Origin: Warburgia ugandensis
Taxonomy: Eukaryota > Streptophyta > Magnoliopsida > Canellales > Canellaceae
Direction: 5' to 3'
DNA: 64,000 nt
NCBI GenBank assembly: GCA_035236585.1
Contig: CP141128.1
Coordinates: 29,417,618-29,481,617 of the forward strand
Shown here: positions 42,291 through 54,144 of the stretch, one piece after another
Numbering within the stretch: position 1 is the stretch's first letter
Layout of the letters: every line of letters starts with the position of its first letter
The notes under the pieces: generated by a model
Databases searched by the model: none
What the model was told of the DNA's origin: nothing
The model's input: the letters and a program-made list of their open reading frames with translations, nothing else
Translations under genes and position numbers: made by a program

Positions 42291-44507
42291 AACCGTACAT
42301 ATAAAGTTATTCCTCTATACAAGTATTCTTTCTACATGTATTTGGGTTATCCTATGAGGGATGCCCTAATTTTTCTTATCATATATGATCAAGATTTCAA
42401 AGCTTCTAAGTTCACATTCTACACTATAAGTACAATCATAGAATAATACTATAGTCTATATTATATTTCTTTTCTTTTTTGTTTGTGATCCATCAAGATT
42501 GCTCTTGGATCTTGTTTTATCTTCCTTATCTTATTACCAATTTTTATTATTATTAAGGTTAATCATTTGCTAACCTTCTATGCTCTTATTATTATTTATT
42601 CATCTCTAAATCTAGACAGCTCTTCTTATTTTCAGTTGGCCAAGGTTTACCAAATATATGTCATTCCCAACATAGTTAATTCAATCCTCATGCCGAGAGG
42701 TGTTTAGACCTCAAAACATCAAAAGAAGGTTGAGGGACAACGAGACTCATTAGAAACACCCTTAACCAAGATGAATAACATGAAATGGGATAGCCTTAGC
42801 TCATTCATGGAGGTGTATTATGCTCCTAAGTTGGGCCAAGGAAATGAAAAATCCACCCCTTATATTGTCCTACTAACTATAGCCCTTACTATGATTATAC
42901 TTCATGATATCTATATGTCATCAATTACCTCTTTTAAGGTATTTTTCGTAATTCTATGATTAAAAGAAATTACTCCAATAATTCTAAGGAATTTAAAGAC
43001 AATCATGCTAAAATTGAAAGTTTGACTAGAATTTGAATTTGCTATCAAAAGAAATTAACTAATAATATTACAACACCTTATTTTAGGAAATTAAAGATAA
43101 TTACAATAAAATTGGAAAATAGATATAGATTATAATTAAATCAAATTTACTATAAAAGACAATTAATTAAGCATGTGATCAAGTTGTGCTTCTGATCCAA
43201 CCATCCGATTTGTTCATCTTTTAGATCTAGGGTTGATATTTCATTAAGAATGCAACCCTTGATCCTTTATGTTTCTATTTGATCCAACATCATAATAACA
43301 TGATCTTAACCATAGATTATTCAATTTATAGGTCCAATTGGCTTGATCATTCTTGACCCATCCAATCAAGGAGATCCATTGAGATTTTCCATCATCATTT
43401 CTCATTTAAGGGCCTACACCTTGATTTATTTCAAATCAATCCAATCCAACCATCCCCATGCTATTTTATCATCATTAGATCCTTAGTAGATCTAGATTTT
43501 CAATTCCGATCACCTTGGATCTACTTGATCAAGGGTGTACGTAAGAGTATATTTAATTAATAGAAAGTTTTGACTCTTAAAATCTTGTTTTTATGGGATC
43601 AATATGTACCCCCCATCAAGACCTATTCATATAATCTTCCTGATAAAAAATCAGACTTAAAATGAGTGAGGAAGTTCATTTTTAAGTTCTCAGCCATTTT
43701 CAATGGCTAATCTTAATCTGTAATGTTTCTATCTATTTAATTGATCTAAAGGCATGGAAATCCTAGTGTGATAATTAATCTTAAGGTTTTGACATGTCAT
43801 GGATCCATCCATCAAATTAGATTTCCATTTTAATATCAATTTGATCATGATCCACAACTATTGGAACTAACTTTAGAATTTATTTCATATAAATCAAATT
43901 AAAAACCTCAATATCATTATTTCATTATATTCTACATAATACAAGGAATCTATTGCTTCTTTCCAATTTAAAATCTAAGCTAAATTGAGCTCTCAATTGA
44001 AGAAATAAGATTTCAGTACATAAATAAATGGTTCAGATCATGTACGAGGAGAGTGACAAAATAGAGGGCGGCCCACATCGTGTTACTACTATTTATCAGT
44101 GAACTAGGAGCGGTGACCCATGATACCAGAGACAGTCCAAATCTAGACCGTCAGATCACCCATCATCCGATCTTCCTCTTCTCTTAAGATCAAGAGCCAA
44201 GATTTCATCTCCTAGGATTTCTAGATCTTAGAAATCCATCCAATGGCTTAGAAGTTGCATCTGAGTTGTGAATGGATGGGATCACAACCCTTCATGTTGG
44301 ATCCGTCATTTCCAATAGATCAACGACCGATGAGGTCCAAAGGAGGTTGGAAAACACCAAGGGAGGGCTGGAATGTAAAGAGGAGAGGGATTCAGGCTTA
44401 CCGGGCCAGTTTGGTGAGCAGAAGTTCACTAGAGAGGGAGAAATAATGCTAAAGAAAACGAAGAAAGCTGAAAAAACCTAGCTTCTAAAATCATATGTAG
44501 TGATAAT

Positions 44508-44531
44508 TTCTCCGGTGACGTTGCCGGAGAA
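44508..44531. promoter_or_regulatory. Leader hairpin TTCTCCGG/CCGGAGAA, unit 1
   Basis: TTCTCCGG and CCGGAGAA around the 8-nt loop TGACGTTG. It is about 520 bp downstream of the TATA box in the sense direction, so likely in the RNA leader. It recurs at 46,866 (intact) and 49,222 (one arm change), and is decayed at 56,283. Confidence 0.55.
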
Positions 44532-45041
44532 GGAGGGGAACCATGGGGGTTTTATAGATCTCAATATTTTGAAGATCTTTAATGGTTGAAGATCACCATT
44601 AATATGCTGGATTGGCTGAAAATAGATGAAGAATGAGCCAGAGATGGTGATTCACCAGTGCTCAAATTTTGTTTTGAAATTACCAAAGATCTAGATGGTG
44701 GATCATCACAAGACTTTAGGGCTTCTGTATATCACCTCATCCCAAATCAATCCAACGGTGGAGATATGATTTAACAGGAGGAATTGGATGGCTAATTCAA
44801 ATAGGGTTTCCCAAGCAAAAACCCTAGTTTAATGGGGACAATGCATCAATTGATGCGCTCAATGTCTCCAATAAGCCTGGACTACCAGGTACGTCTGAAG
44901 ATGCTCATATAAAGAAAAAAACAAGAGGAGAAAGAAGAGAGAATTGGGGAAGATGGAGGGGCTGTTTTGTGTTGGGATTTTGAGGCATTATAGGGGACCT
45001 CGTGAAGAACATTAGAAAAAATTTTGGGAAATTTTATGCTC

Positions 45042-45049
45042 TATTTATA
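45042..45049 (-). promoter_or_regulatory. TATA box, LTR-C unit 1
   Basis: TATAAATA on the minus strand, 158 bp from the TCP-like site at 45,207-45,217. Repeated at 47,402-47,409 and 49,760-49,767 in units 2 and 3. Confidence 0.65.
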
Positions 45050-45206
45050 GGGATTTTTGAATTTTCCATTATTACATGTCATAATTATGTTTCATTTCTT
45101 TTTATTATTAAATTGTCATTGGATTCCCACTACCACCCCTTTCTCCATTAGCAGCTGGTAGTGGTTTGACTCATGATGGGGGCTTTCCAGACCTTTAACC
45201 CACCTT

Positions 45207-45217
45207 GTGGGCCCCAC
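45207..45217 (-). promoter_or_regulatory. TCP-like site, LTR-C unit 1
   Basis: GTGGGCCCCAC, preserved unchanged at 47,567-47,577 and 49,925-49,935 while the surrounding sequence differs at several sites. Confidence 0.5.
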
Positions 45218-45625
45218 ATATTTGTGAAATGATTGTTTGCCCTTTTATTTCTAAAAATGCAGAAAAATAGGGTTTATTCCTATGAACTTAGAATAGAGCA
45301 TACTTAGTGTCGTTTTGATCGATTTTCCAAGTACATTCCAAATTTTTATGTTTTAGGTCTTGGTTATGAGTAAAATTACCACTTTACGCTTTTATTTATA
45401 AAAAATAGAGAAAATTAGGGATTTTTCATTTTAACTCAGAATTGAACGTACTCAATGTCATTTTGTTTGATTTTTTTAGTACATTCATAATTTCCAAGTT
45501 TTAAATCATGTTTTAATCTCAATAAAAGGAAAATTTCTTATAACCTAATATTCTAGTCTAGAATTTCTGAAAATTCATATTAAATTGATTTCCTCAAGGA
45601 ATTTACAAAATTTGGGGTTATTACA

Positions 45626-45641
45626 ATCTTCCCCCCTTATA
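45626..45641 (-). other. Polypurine tract of LTR-C element
   Basis: The minus strand reads AAGGGGGGAAGAT immediately before the LTR start TGTAATAACCCC. Copies occur at 47,986 and (shortened, GAGGGAAGAT) at 50,349. Confidence 0.75.
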
Positions 45642-45745
45642 ATAATTTCCTCCTTGAAATTTGCATATCAACTTATTAAGGAGTTTTCATAGCTCTTTCA
45701 TAGCTTTACACATGCAGCCTTGCCACTTAAGGAAATCTCTATTTC

Positions 45746-48105
45746 CATGATCATTTTCTCATTGAAGGCCCTTCACCTTGATATATTTCATATCAATCTA
45801 ATCCAACCATCCCCATGATATTTTATCATCATTAGATCCCTAGTTGATCTACATTTTCAATTTTGATCACCCTAGATCCACTTGATCAAGGGTATAAGTA
45901 AGAGTATTTTTTATTAATAGAAAGTTTTGATGCTTAAAATCTTGTTTCTATGGGTTTAGTATGTTCCCCTCATCAAGATCTATTCATATAATCTTCCTGA
46001 TAAAAAATCGGACTTAAAATGAGTGAGAAATTTCATTTTTAAGTTTTCAGCCATTTTCGATGGCTGATCTTAATCTGTAATATTTTTGCTCAATTTAATT
46101 GATCTAGAGGCTTAGAAATCCTATTGTAATAATTGATCTTAAGGTTTTGACATGTCCTAGATCCTTCCATCAGATCAAATTTCCATTTTAACATCAATTT
46201 GATCATGTTCTACTACTGTTGGAACTAACTTTAAAAGTTATTTCATATAAATCAAATTGAAAACCTCAATATCATTATTACATTATATTCTACACAATAA
46301 AGGAATCTATAGATTGTTTTCGATCTAAAATCTGAGCTAAATTGTGTTCTCAATTGAAGAAACTAGATTTTAGTACATAAATAAACGGTTTAGATCATGT
46401 ATGAGGAACGTGACAAAATAGAGGGCGGCCCAGTCGTGTTACTGCTGTTTATCGGTGAACTGGGAGCGGTGATTGGTGATAGGAGAGACAGGCCGGTTCT
46501 ACCCCATCGGATCACCCATCATTCGATCTTTCTCTTCTCTTAAGATCATGAGCCCAAATTTCATCTCCTAGGGTTTCTAGACCCCAGGAATCCATCCAAT
46601 AGCTCAGAAGTTGCATCTGAGCTATGAATGGATGGGATCTTAATCCTTCTCTCCAAATCCGTAGTTTCCGATGGATCAACAGCCAAGGAGATCCAAAGGA
46701 GGCTGGAAAACACCATGGGAGGGTCGAAATGTAAAGAGGAGAGTGATTTAGGCTTACCTGGGCCGGTTTGGTGAGGAGAAGTTCACTGGAGAGGGAAAAA
46801 TAATGCTAAAGAAAAAGAAGAAAGCAAGAAAAATCCTAGTTTCTGGAATCATATGCAGTTGATAATTTCTCCGGTGACATTGCCGGAGAAGGAGGGAAAC
46901 CATCAGGGTTTTATAGATCTCAACGTGCTGAAGATCCTTAATGGTTCAAGATCACTGTTAATATGCTAGATTGGCCGAAAATAGATGAAGAACTTGCTAG
47001 AGATGGTGATTCATTGATGCATGAATTTGGTTTTGAAATTACCAAAGATCCAAATGGTGGATCATCACAAGACTTTAGGGCTTCTGTAGATCACCTCATC
47101 TGAAATCAATCCAACAGTAGAGATCTGATCTAACTGGAGGAATTGGATGGCTAATTCAAATAGGATTTCCCAGGTGGAAACGCTAGTTTAATGTGGACGA
47201 TGCGTCAATTGACGTGCTTGACATCTCCAATGAGCCTAGAGTGTCGAGTGCGTCTAAAGATGCTCATACAGAGAAAAAAACAAGAGGAGAAAGAAGGGAG
47301 AATTGGGGAAGATGGAGGGGGAGTTCTAAGCTGGGATTTTGGGACATTGTAGGGGACCTCATGGAGAACATTAGAAAAAAATTTTGAGAAATTTTATGGG
47401 CTATTTATAGAGATTTTTGAATTTTCCATTATTACATGTCATAATTAAGTTTCATTTCTTTTTATTATTAAAATGTCATTGGATTCCCACTGCTAGCCCC
47501 TTCTCCACAAGCAGCTAGTAGTGGTTTGACTCATGATGGGAGGCTTCCAGACCTTTGTTCGACCTTGTGGGCCCCACATAGTTGTGAAATGATTGTTTTG
47601 CCCTTTTATTTCTAAAAATGGAGAAAAATAGGGTTTATTCCTATGAACTCAGAATTGAGCATACTTAGTGTCGTTTTGATCAATTTCTAAGTACATTCCA
47701 AACTTTTATGTTTTAGGTCTAGGTTATGAGTAAAATTACCACTTTACGCTTTTATTTATAAAAAATAGAGAAAATTAGGGATTTTTCATTTTAACTCAGA
47801 AGTGAACGTACTCAGTGTCATTTCGATTGATTTTTTTAGTACATTCATAATTACTAAGTGTTGAATCATGTTTTCATCTCTATAAAAGGAAAATTTCTTA
47901 TAACCTAATATTCTAGCCTAGAATTTTTGAAAATTCATGCTAAATTGATTTTCTCAATCAATTTACAAAAATTGGGGTTATTACAATCTTCCCCCCTTAT
48001 AATAATTTCCTCCTTGAAATTCGTATATCAACTCATTAAGGAGTTTTCATAGCTCTTTCATAGTTTTACAAATGTGGCCTTGCCACTTAAGGAAATCTCT
48101 ATTTC
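45746..48105 (-). repeat. 2,360-bp tandem unit 2
   Basis: A full copy of unit 1, with its own LTR end at 47,985 and polypurine tract. It holds the leader hairpin (46,866-46,889), TATA box (47,402-47,409) and TCP-like site (47,567-47,577). The open frame 47,193-47,387 lies in the promoter-proximal part and has relatives in the other units, but I recognise no protein. Confidence 0.88.
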
Positions 48106-50466
48106 CATGATCATTTTCTCATTTAAGGGCCTACACCTTGATATATTTCATATCAATCTAATCCAACCATCCCCATGCTATTTTATCATCATTAGATCCC
48201 TAGTTGATCTACATTTTCAAATCTGATCACCCTAGATCCACTTGATCAAGGGTATAAGTAAGAGTATTTTTTATTAATAGAAAGTTTTGATGCTTAAAAT
48301 ATTGTTTTTATGGGTTTAGTATGTTCCCCTCATCAAGATCTATTCATATAATCTTCTTAATAAAAAATCGGACTTAAAATCAGTGAGAAATTTCATTTTT
48401 AAGTTTTCAACCATTTTCAACAGCTGATCTTAATCTGTAATATTTTGGTCAATTTAATTGATCTAGAGGCTTGGAAATCCTAGTGTGATCATTGATCTTA
48501 AGGTTTTGACATGTCCTAGATCCATCCATTGGATCAAATTTCCATTTTGACATCACTTTGATCATGATCCACTACTGTTGGAACTAACTTTAAAAGTTAT
48601 TTCACATAAATCAAAATGAAAACCTCAATATCATTATTTCATTATATTCTACACAATAAAGAAATTTATAACTTCTTTCCGATCTAAAATCTGAGCTAAA
48701 TTGAGTTCTCAATTGAAGAAACTAGATTTTAGTACATAAATAAATGGTTCAGATCATGTATGAGGAATGTGACAAAATAGAGGGGCGCCCGGTCGCATTA
48801 CTGCTGTTTACCGGTGAACTGGGAGCGGTGATTGGTGATAGGAGAGATGGCCCAGTTCTACACTGTTGGATCACCCATCATTTGATCTTTCTCTTCTCTT
48901 AAGATCATGATCCCAGATTTCATCTCCTAGGGTTTCTAGACCCTAGGAATCGATCCAACAGCTCAGAAGTTGCGTCTGAGCTATGAATGGATGGGATCTC
49001 AACCCTTCTTTCCAGACCTGTAGTTTCTGATGGATCAACAATCGGGGATATCCAAAGGAGGCTAGGAAACACCATGGGAGGGCCGAAATGTAAAGAGGAG
49101 AGGGATTGAGGCTTATCGGGACCAATTTGGTGAGGAGAAGTTCATTGGAGAGGGAGAAATAATGCTAAAGAAAAAGAAGAAAGCCAGAAAAACCCCAGCG
49201 TCTGGAATCATATGTAGTTGATAATTTCTCTGGTGACGTTGCCGGAGAAGGAGAGGAACCATGGGGGTTTCATAATTCTCAACGTGCTAAAGATCTTTAA
49301 CGATTCAAGATCATCGTTAATATGCTGTATTGGCCGAAAATAGTTGAAGAACTTGCCAGAGATGGTGATTCACCAATGCTTGAATTCGGTTTCGAAATTA
49401 CCAAAGATCAGGATGGTGGATCATCACAAGACTTTAGGGCTTCTATAGATCACCTCATCCCAAATCAATCCAACAGTGGAGATCTGATCTAGTGGGTGGA
49501 ATTGGATGGCTAATTCAAATAGGGTTTTCTGGGTGGAAACCCTAGTTTAATGGGGACGATGCATCAATTGACGCATACGACATCTCCAATGAGCCTGGAG
49601 TGCCGGGTGCGTCAGAAGACGTTCGTATAGAGAAAAAAACAAGACTAGAAAGAAGAGAGAATTGGGGAAGATGGAGGGAGAGTTTTAAGCTGGGATTTTG
49701 GGCCATTGTAGGGGACCTCATGGAGAACATTAAAAAAAAATTCAGAAAATTTTATGGGCTATTTATAGGGATTTTTGAATTTTCCATTATTAGATGTCAT
49801 AATTATGTTTCATTTCTTTTTATTATTAAATTGTCATTGGATTCCAACTACCACCCCCTTCCCCACTAGTAGGTAGTAGTGGTTTGACTCATGATGGGCG
49901 CCTTCCAGACCTTTGGCCCACCTTGTGGGCCCCACATAGTTGTGAAAAGACTATTATGTCCTTTTAATTCCAAAAATGGAGAAAAATAAGGTTTATTCCT
50001 ATGAACTTAGAATTGAGCATACTCAATGTCATTTCGATTGGTTTTCTGAGTGCATTCCAAATTTTTTATGTCTTAGGTCTTGGTTATGAGTAAAATTACC
50101 ATTTTATCCTTTTCTATAAAAATAGAAAAATTTAGGGATTTTTCATTTTAACTCGGAATTGAATGTACTTAGTGTCATTTTGATTAGTTTTTTGAGTACA
50201 TTCATACTTTCTAAGTTTTAAATCATGTTTTAATCTTTATAAAAAAAAAAAAAGAATTTCCAATAACCTAATATTCTAGCCTAGAATTTCTAAAAATTCA
50301 GACTAAATTATTTTTCTCAGTCAATTTACAAAAATTGGGGTTATTACAATCTTCCCTCATAATAATTTCCTCTTTGAAATTTGCATATCAAATCACTCAA
50401 GAGTTTTCATAGCTCTTTCATATCTTTACACATGTGGCCTTGCCACTTAAGGAAATCTCTATTTCC
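48106..50466 (-). repeat. 2,360-bp tandem unit 3
   Basis: Third copy, with its LTR end at 50,348. The polypurine tract is shortened to GAGGGAAGAT. After 'ggaaatctctatttcc' it continues into internal sequence instead of returning to the LTR, so this is the original LTR/internal junction or its direct descendant. Confidence 0.88.
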
Positions 50467-53400
50467 CTTCATTTATTTCTCATACTACCTTCTCCTCAAA
50501 GTTATAAATCACATGTCAGTTCACCTATTGACATATTAAAATGCTCCCCATGATCAGAGTACACAACGAAGGATATTGTCCTCTTTGGGTCTGTTGCCTC
50601 ACAACTACCTCACCCTCACAACAGTTTAACCAGCATCTCTTGGCACACCCATCACTAACCTTGCTAATGCACTATTCACTTATCTAGATCCTCACTAGAC
50701 TTCTAAATGGGTTAATAACTCTTAACTGAGTTATCCTTCTGTTTCAAAATCTCCTATTTTACTTGATTAGTATAATACTTTTACCAATCCTTCAATACTT
50801 CATATTGTCTCATCCTCAAGCTATTTATCACGATTCACATCTTGATTTGATTCTACAATTTCAACTATTCTTCTTTGTAACAATCTTCCAAAATATTGGA
50901 AGTAATAATCTCTTTCCTTGTTCTTCCATTATTTGGAAGTGATTACTTCATTTCTGTTTTAAAAATTCATACTTCTTTACTATTTCTTTCTATTGACAAT
51001 TTCTTTTCAAATTTTGTCATCGAATAATAGTTTCCTTATAATGATTCTTCCTCCACTGTCATTACTACTCTTGTGCTATGATTTTCTCTTTATTCATAGC
51101 ACTTGACTTTCTTATTTCTCCTTTTTAAGATTATGTATGGATGGTGTCATAGTAATCTTTATATATACTCCATCCACTTTTGTTATCTCATATTCATAAT
51201 ACTATTTTTAAAGTATCAAAATCAATGCTAATATTTATCTCTTTCACTTTCATATATATATATATATATATATCATTGGCTTCAAAATTTCTAGATTATG
51301 TATTTCCTCATGCTTCCTTCAAACATACCTCTTAACTTTTCTATATCATACTAACCTTTTATGTGAAGTATTCTTGATAATTCCTATTAAAAGAGTCCAT
51401 GTTGACATTGTAGTCATCCACTCTCAAGCCTTTAGAAACTCCATACTTGACTATATATTCTTCAAGTCTCAATAATCTACCATAAACACTTTATCGTTTA
51501 TGTAATCAATGGTAAGATTATACTAAAAGAATGTCCTTATTGTATGTTATACAATCAATAAGAGATAAATTTCTCTAACTATCATAGTCATTTTGTATTT
51601 CAGTATCATCTTCAATCTTTGCTGGGTCAACTTCCATATCATTCTTAGAATTTAAATGAACCTAACTTTGCTTTCTTAAATCAACATGTATGCTAACCAT
51701 ATAATTGACCAGTTTTGTAAGTGTCTTAACATATTCTCGAAATGGTCATGATTTTCTCATAATAATTTCATATGTCATCATCACTTATCCAATGACTCTC
51801 ATTCTCATCAAACTTATAACTCAAAGTTTGTTTTGATATCTCACTATAATTTTTCATTTCTAGCTCCCCATTGAAGATAATAGGTTGGGAATAACACATC
51901 CATGTGGAGTAAAGGGTACTTAATATCATTTATGCATAATCTCATTGATCCTTCATTCTTCTTTTTCTAAGGAAATTTGTTGCTCTCCAATGTAAACTTA
52001 TATAATCACTCCTTTGTCTACTAATCCTTAAAATCTGTACTTTCCACTTATTCAAATAAGTTAATGTCATTTTCCTCAACTACTATAGATATTTTCTCAC
52101 TCAATGTCATGCTAAATTGGAAATCTTCAAAATATCTTTAAAATTTCTAATCCCATATTTCTCCCAAAAATATGGATTCATACCTTGTTCATAATCATCT
52201 CATTTATCCAACATTTACACTTAATTTTAGTTGCCTATATTTGTTTATAGGTCTTCATTTTCCATTCTATCATCAATGTAAATTATAGTCCATTATTATT
52301 TCCATTTTTCAATTCTATCATATAAGTGGAATCAATATCTCTATTTACATATAGTTCTTTCTTTGCATGATCAATAAGATGTACTCCTCTTTATGATAAT
52401 CAATAACTATATTTTCCCAAATCATCATATCAATATTTCTCTTTGTTTTTATTTTCCATGATCATTTAACCATCCATGTCAAATGTACTTCTCTTTATTA
52501 TAGTCCCAAAATTAGTTTCAATATCACCAAAATTATCATATCAATAACCTTCTCATTATTGATAATCCTTTTGTACCAATTTTCACCATTGATTTATCAT
52601 ACCAATATAATTTCTAACTTAGTGATTTCATATTTATTGTACCACATGTATGGACTATAATTTCTTTGTTAACAATATATTTTAATTATCTTTCTTAATA
52701 AGTTTGGGATTATATTTTTCCCATTTCAACGTATCTAACTTTCTCCTTTCTTATCATTTTATTTAAAAATTCACTTCTTCATGCTCCAAAATTTTATCAT
52801 CTCTTTATTAAACCCTTTTCCTTTACTAATTTTGGAGAGAAAATACTCACTTATCTCCTTATTCATCTTTATTTAAAACTATTCACATTTTCAAATTTTG
52901 AAAATTTTCACTTGTCTCCTTGAATTCCTTTCAGGAAATATCATCTCTATTTTGATGATTAAATTCATTTACCGATTGCCATAATACTATATATGTAGCA
53001 ATTGTAACTCTTACATTTATATTTATAATATATTATTATTAATTTTGAATTTTGTAATATTGCTAAGGTTTCATCATCAGTACCTATCGCTTCTTCAAAT
53101 TACACTTCACCTTTCCTATAAAGGTTGAAGTTTTTCCTCCTACACCATTTCCATCATATTTTCCAATTTACCACTTCTTTATCTTAATCTCATTTATTTC
53201 ACTTAATAGTGGTTATATTTGTACTAATATTAGTGTCTTTTATTTCTACATATATATGTTTACTTAAGACTTCAGGTTAGACCTGAATATCATACATTAC
53301 ATCTTTATCTATTGTAATGTTTTCCTTTTTGATTTCTATAACTTACTATTCACTTTATTGGGATTCTTACTTACAAAGTATCTACTTGTTCTATATTATT

Positions 53401-53615
53401 CCTTCATGAGTTAATTACATTAACTCTTTCAATACTTATCCTCAACTAATGAGTTAACTCTTTCTATACTCATCCTTAGCTAATGATTCACGTCCTTCTA
53501 TACTCATCCTCAACTAAGACTTTCCTGTTTCTCAATTCACTGACTATTTCTTATCTTCAACTTGGATTGTTATAATCATATTGGACGTAAGGGACTGCAA
53601 GTGACTAGATGAATA
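50467..53615 (-). pseudogene. Heavily decayed Tekay-like internal region
   Basis: No open frame survives, but DNA-level landmarks on the plus strand align in order with the element at 13,482-17,897. 51,136-51,195 ('atggatggtgtcatagtaatct...actccatccac') matches the RNase H region near 15,057-15,117. 'ctttgctgggtcaac' at 51,617-51,631 matches 15,606-15,620 (VDPAK of RT). 51,915-51,975 ('aaagggtacttaatatc...cataatctcattgatccttcattcttctttttct') matches 16,035-16,125. Many differences look like C-to-T or G-to-A changes, which fits decay of methylated DNA. Gag should lie towards 53,600 but is not recognisable. The 5' part (50,467-51,100) would cover integrase. Confidence 0.7.
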
Positions 53616-53627
53616 GCTCTGATACCA
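53616..53627 (-). other. Primer binding site, perfect initiator-Met type
   Basis: The minus strand reads TGGTATCAGAGC, the exact complement of the plant initiator-tRNA-Met 3' end. Intact LTR ends would follow within a few bases. Instead, sequence from 835 bp inside the LTR follows ('atggaaataacaaaatcc', matching 41,634). Confidence 0.88.
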
Positions 53628-53630
53628 GCT

Positions 53631-54112
53631 ATGGAAATAACAAAATCCATGTCTGCATGGGCAAGGACCATGGCTGTCACAGTGGCAGCCTTCCCATGAT
53701 TGCCCTACTCGACTTTTAACCTCTCTTTGAGCATGGTATCCATCATATCATACATTTTAGGAAGCGGGTGGCCAAACCTTCATAACTTCCCTAGCATAGC
53801 ATCCCCAGGCCTATGCCTGTATAAAACAAAATCATAAGCCACCATGCTTGTATGTAAAATACATTGTACATATTAGATGATGTGTATATTTAACTAAGGC
53901 TGAAATCTTTTCTATGCCCAATTCTTAGGGTTCCCTTAGTCCACACATCTCACTAATTTCTCATCATTTGATTGAATCATTAGATTGGATTAGTTGGATG
54001 GATCACGGGGTTGGATCACTTGGTTGGATCATTTGACTGGATCATTATTTCTTTAAGGCACCATGTATATTTAGATCATAAAGGTCTATAATTCTAGACA
54101 GAAGATCATGCG

Positions 54113-54144
<32 letters not shown>

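Larger units (their letters stand above)
40798..45625 (-). repeat. LTR-C, 3' LTR of rearranged element
   Basis: 4,828 bp from TGTGACAACCTGG to GGGGTTATTACA on the plus strand, almost the same length as the solo copy (4,834). It contains the stem-loop (41,180-41,219), a tandem 50-bp duplication (42,191-42,290), an (AT)n(AC)n run (42,107-42,149), a leader hairpin (44,508-44,531), TATA box (45,042-45,049, minus) and TCP-like site (45,207-45,217). Unusually long for an LTR but within the range known for Tekay and Ogre-like elements. Confidence 0.9.
43386..45745 (-). repeat. 2,360-bp tandem unit 1
   Basis: Runs from 'tcatcatttctcatttaagg' inside the LTR, through the LTR end (45,625) and polypurine tract, to 'ggaaatctctatttcc' in the internal region. 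It then jumps back to the LTR phrase 'tgatcattttctcatt'. Units 2 and 3 repeat this exactly in order. Confidence 0.88.

Noticed and set aside
47193..47387. Conserved short frame in LTR-C tandem units (relatives at 44,880 and 49,600)
   Set aside because: Conservation follows from the tandem duplication. The frames differ in length and stops between units, and they run against the sense strand of the element.
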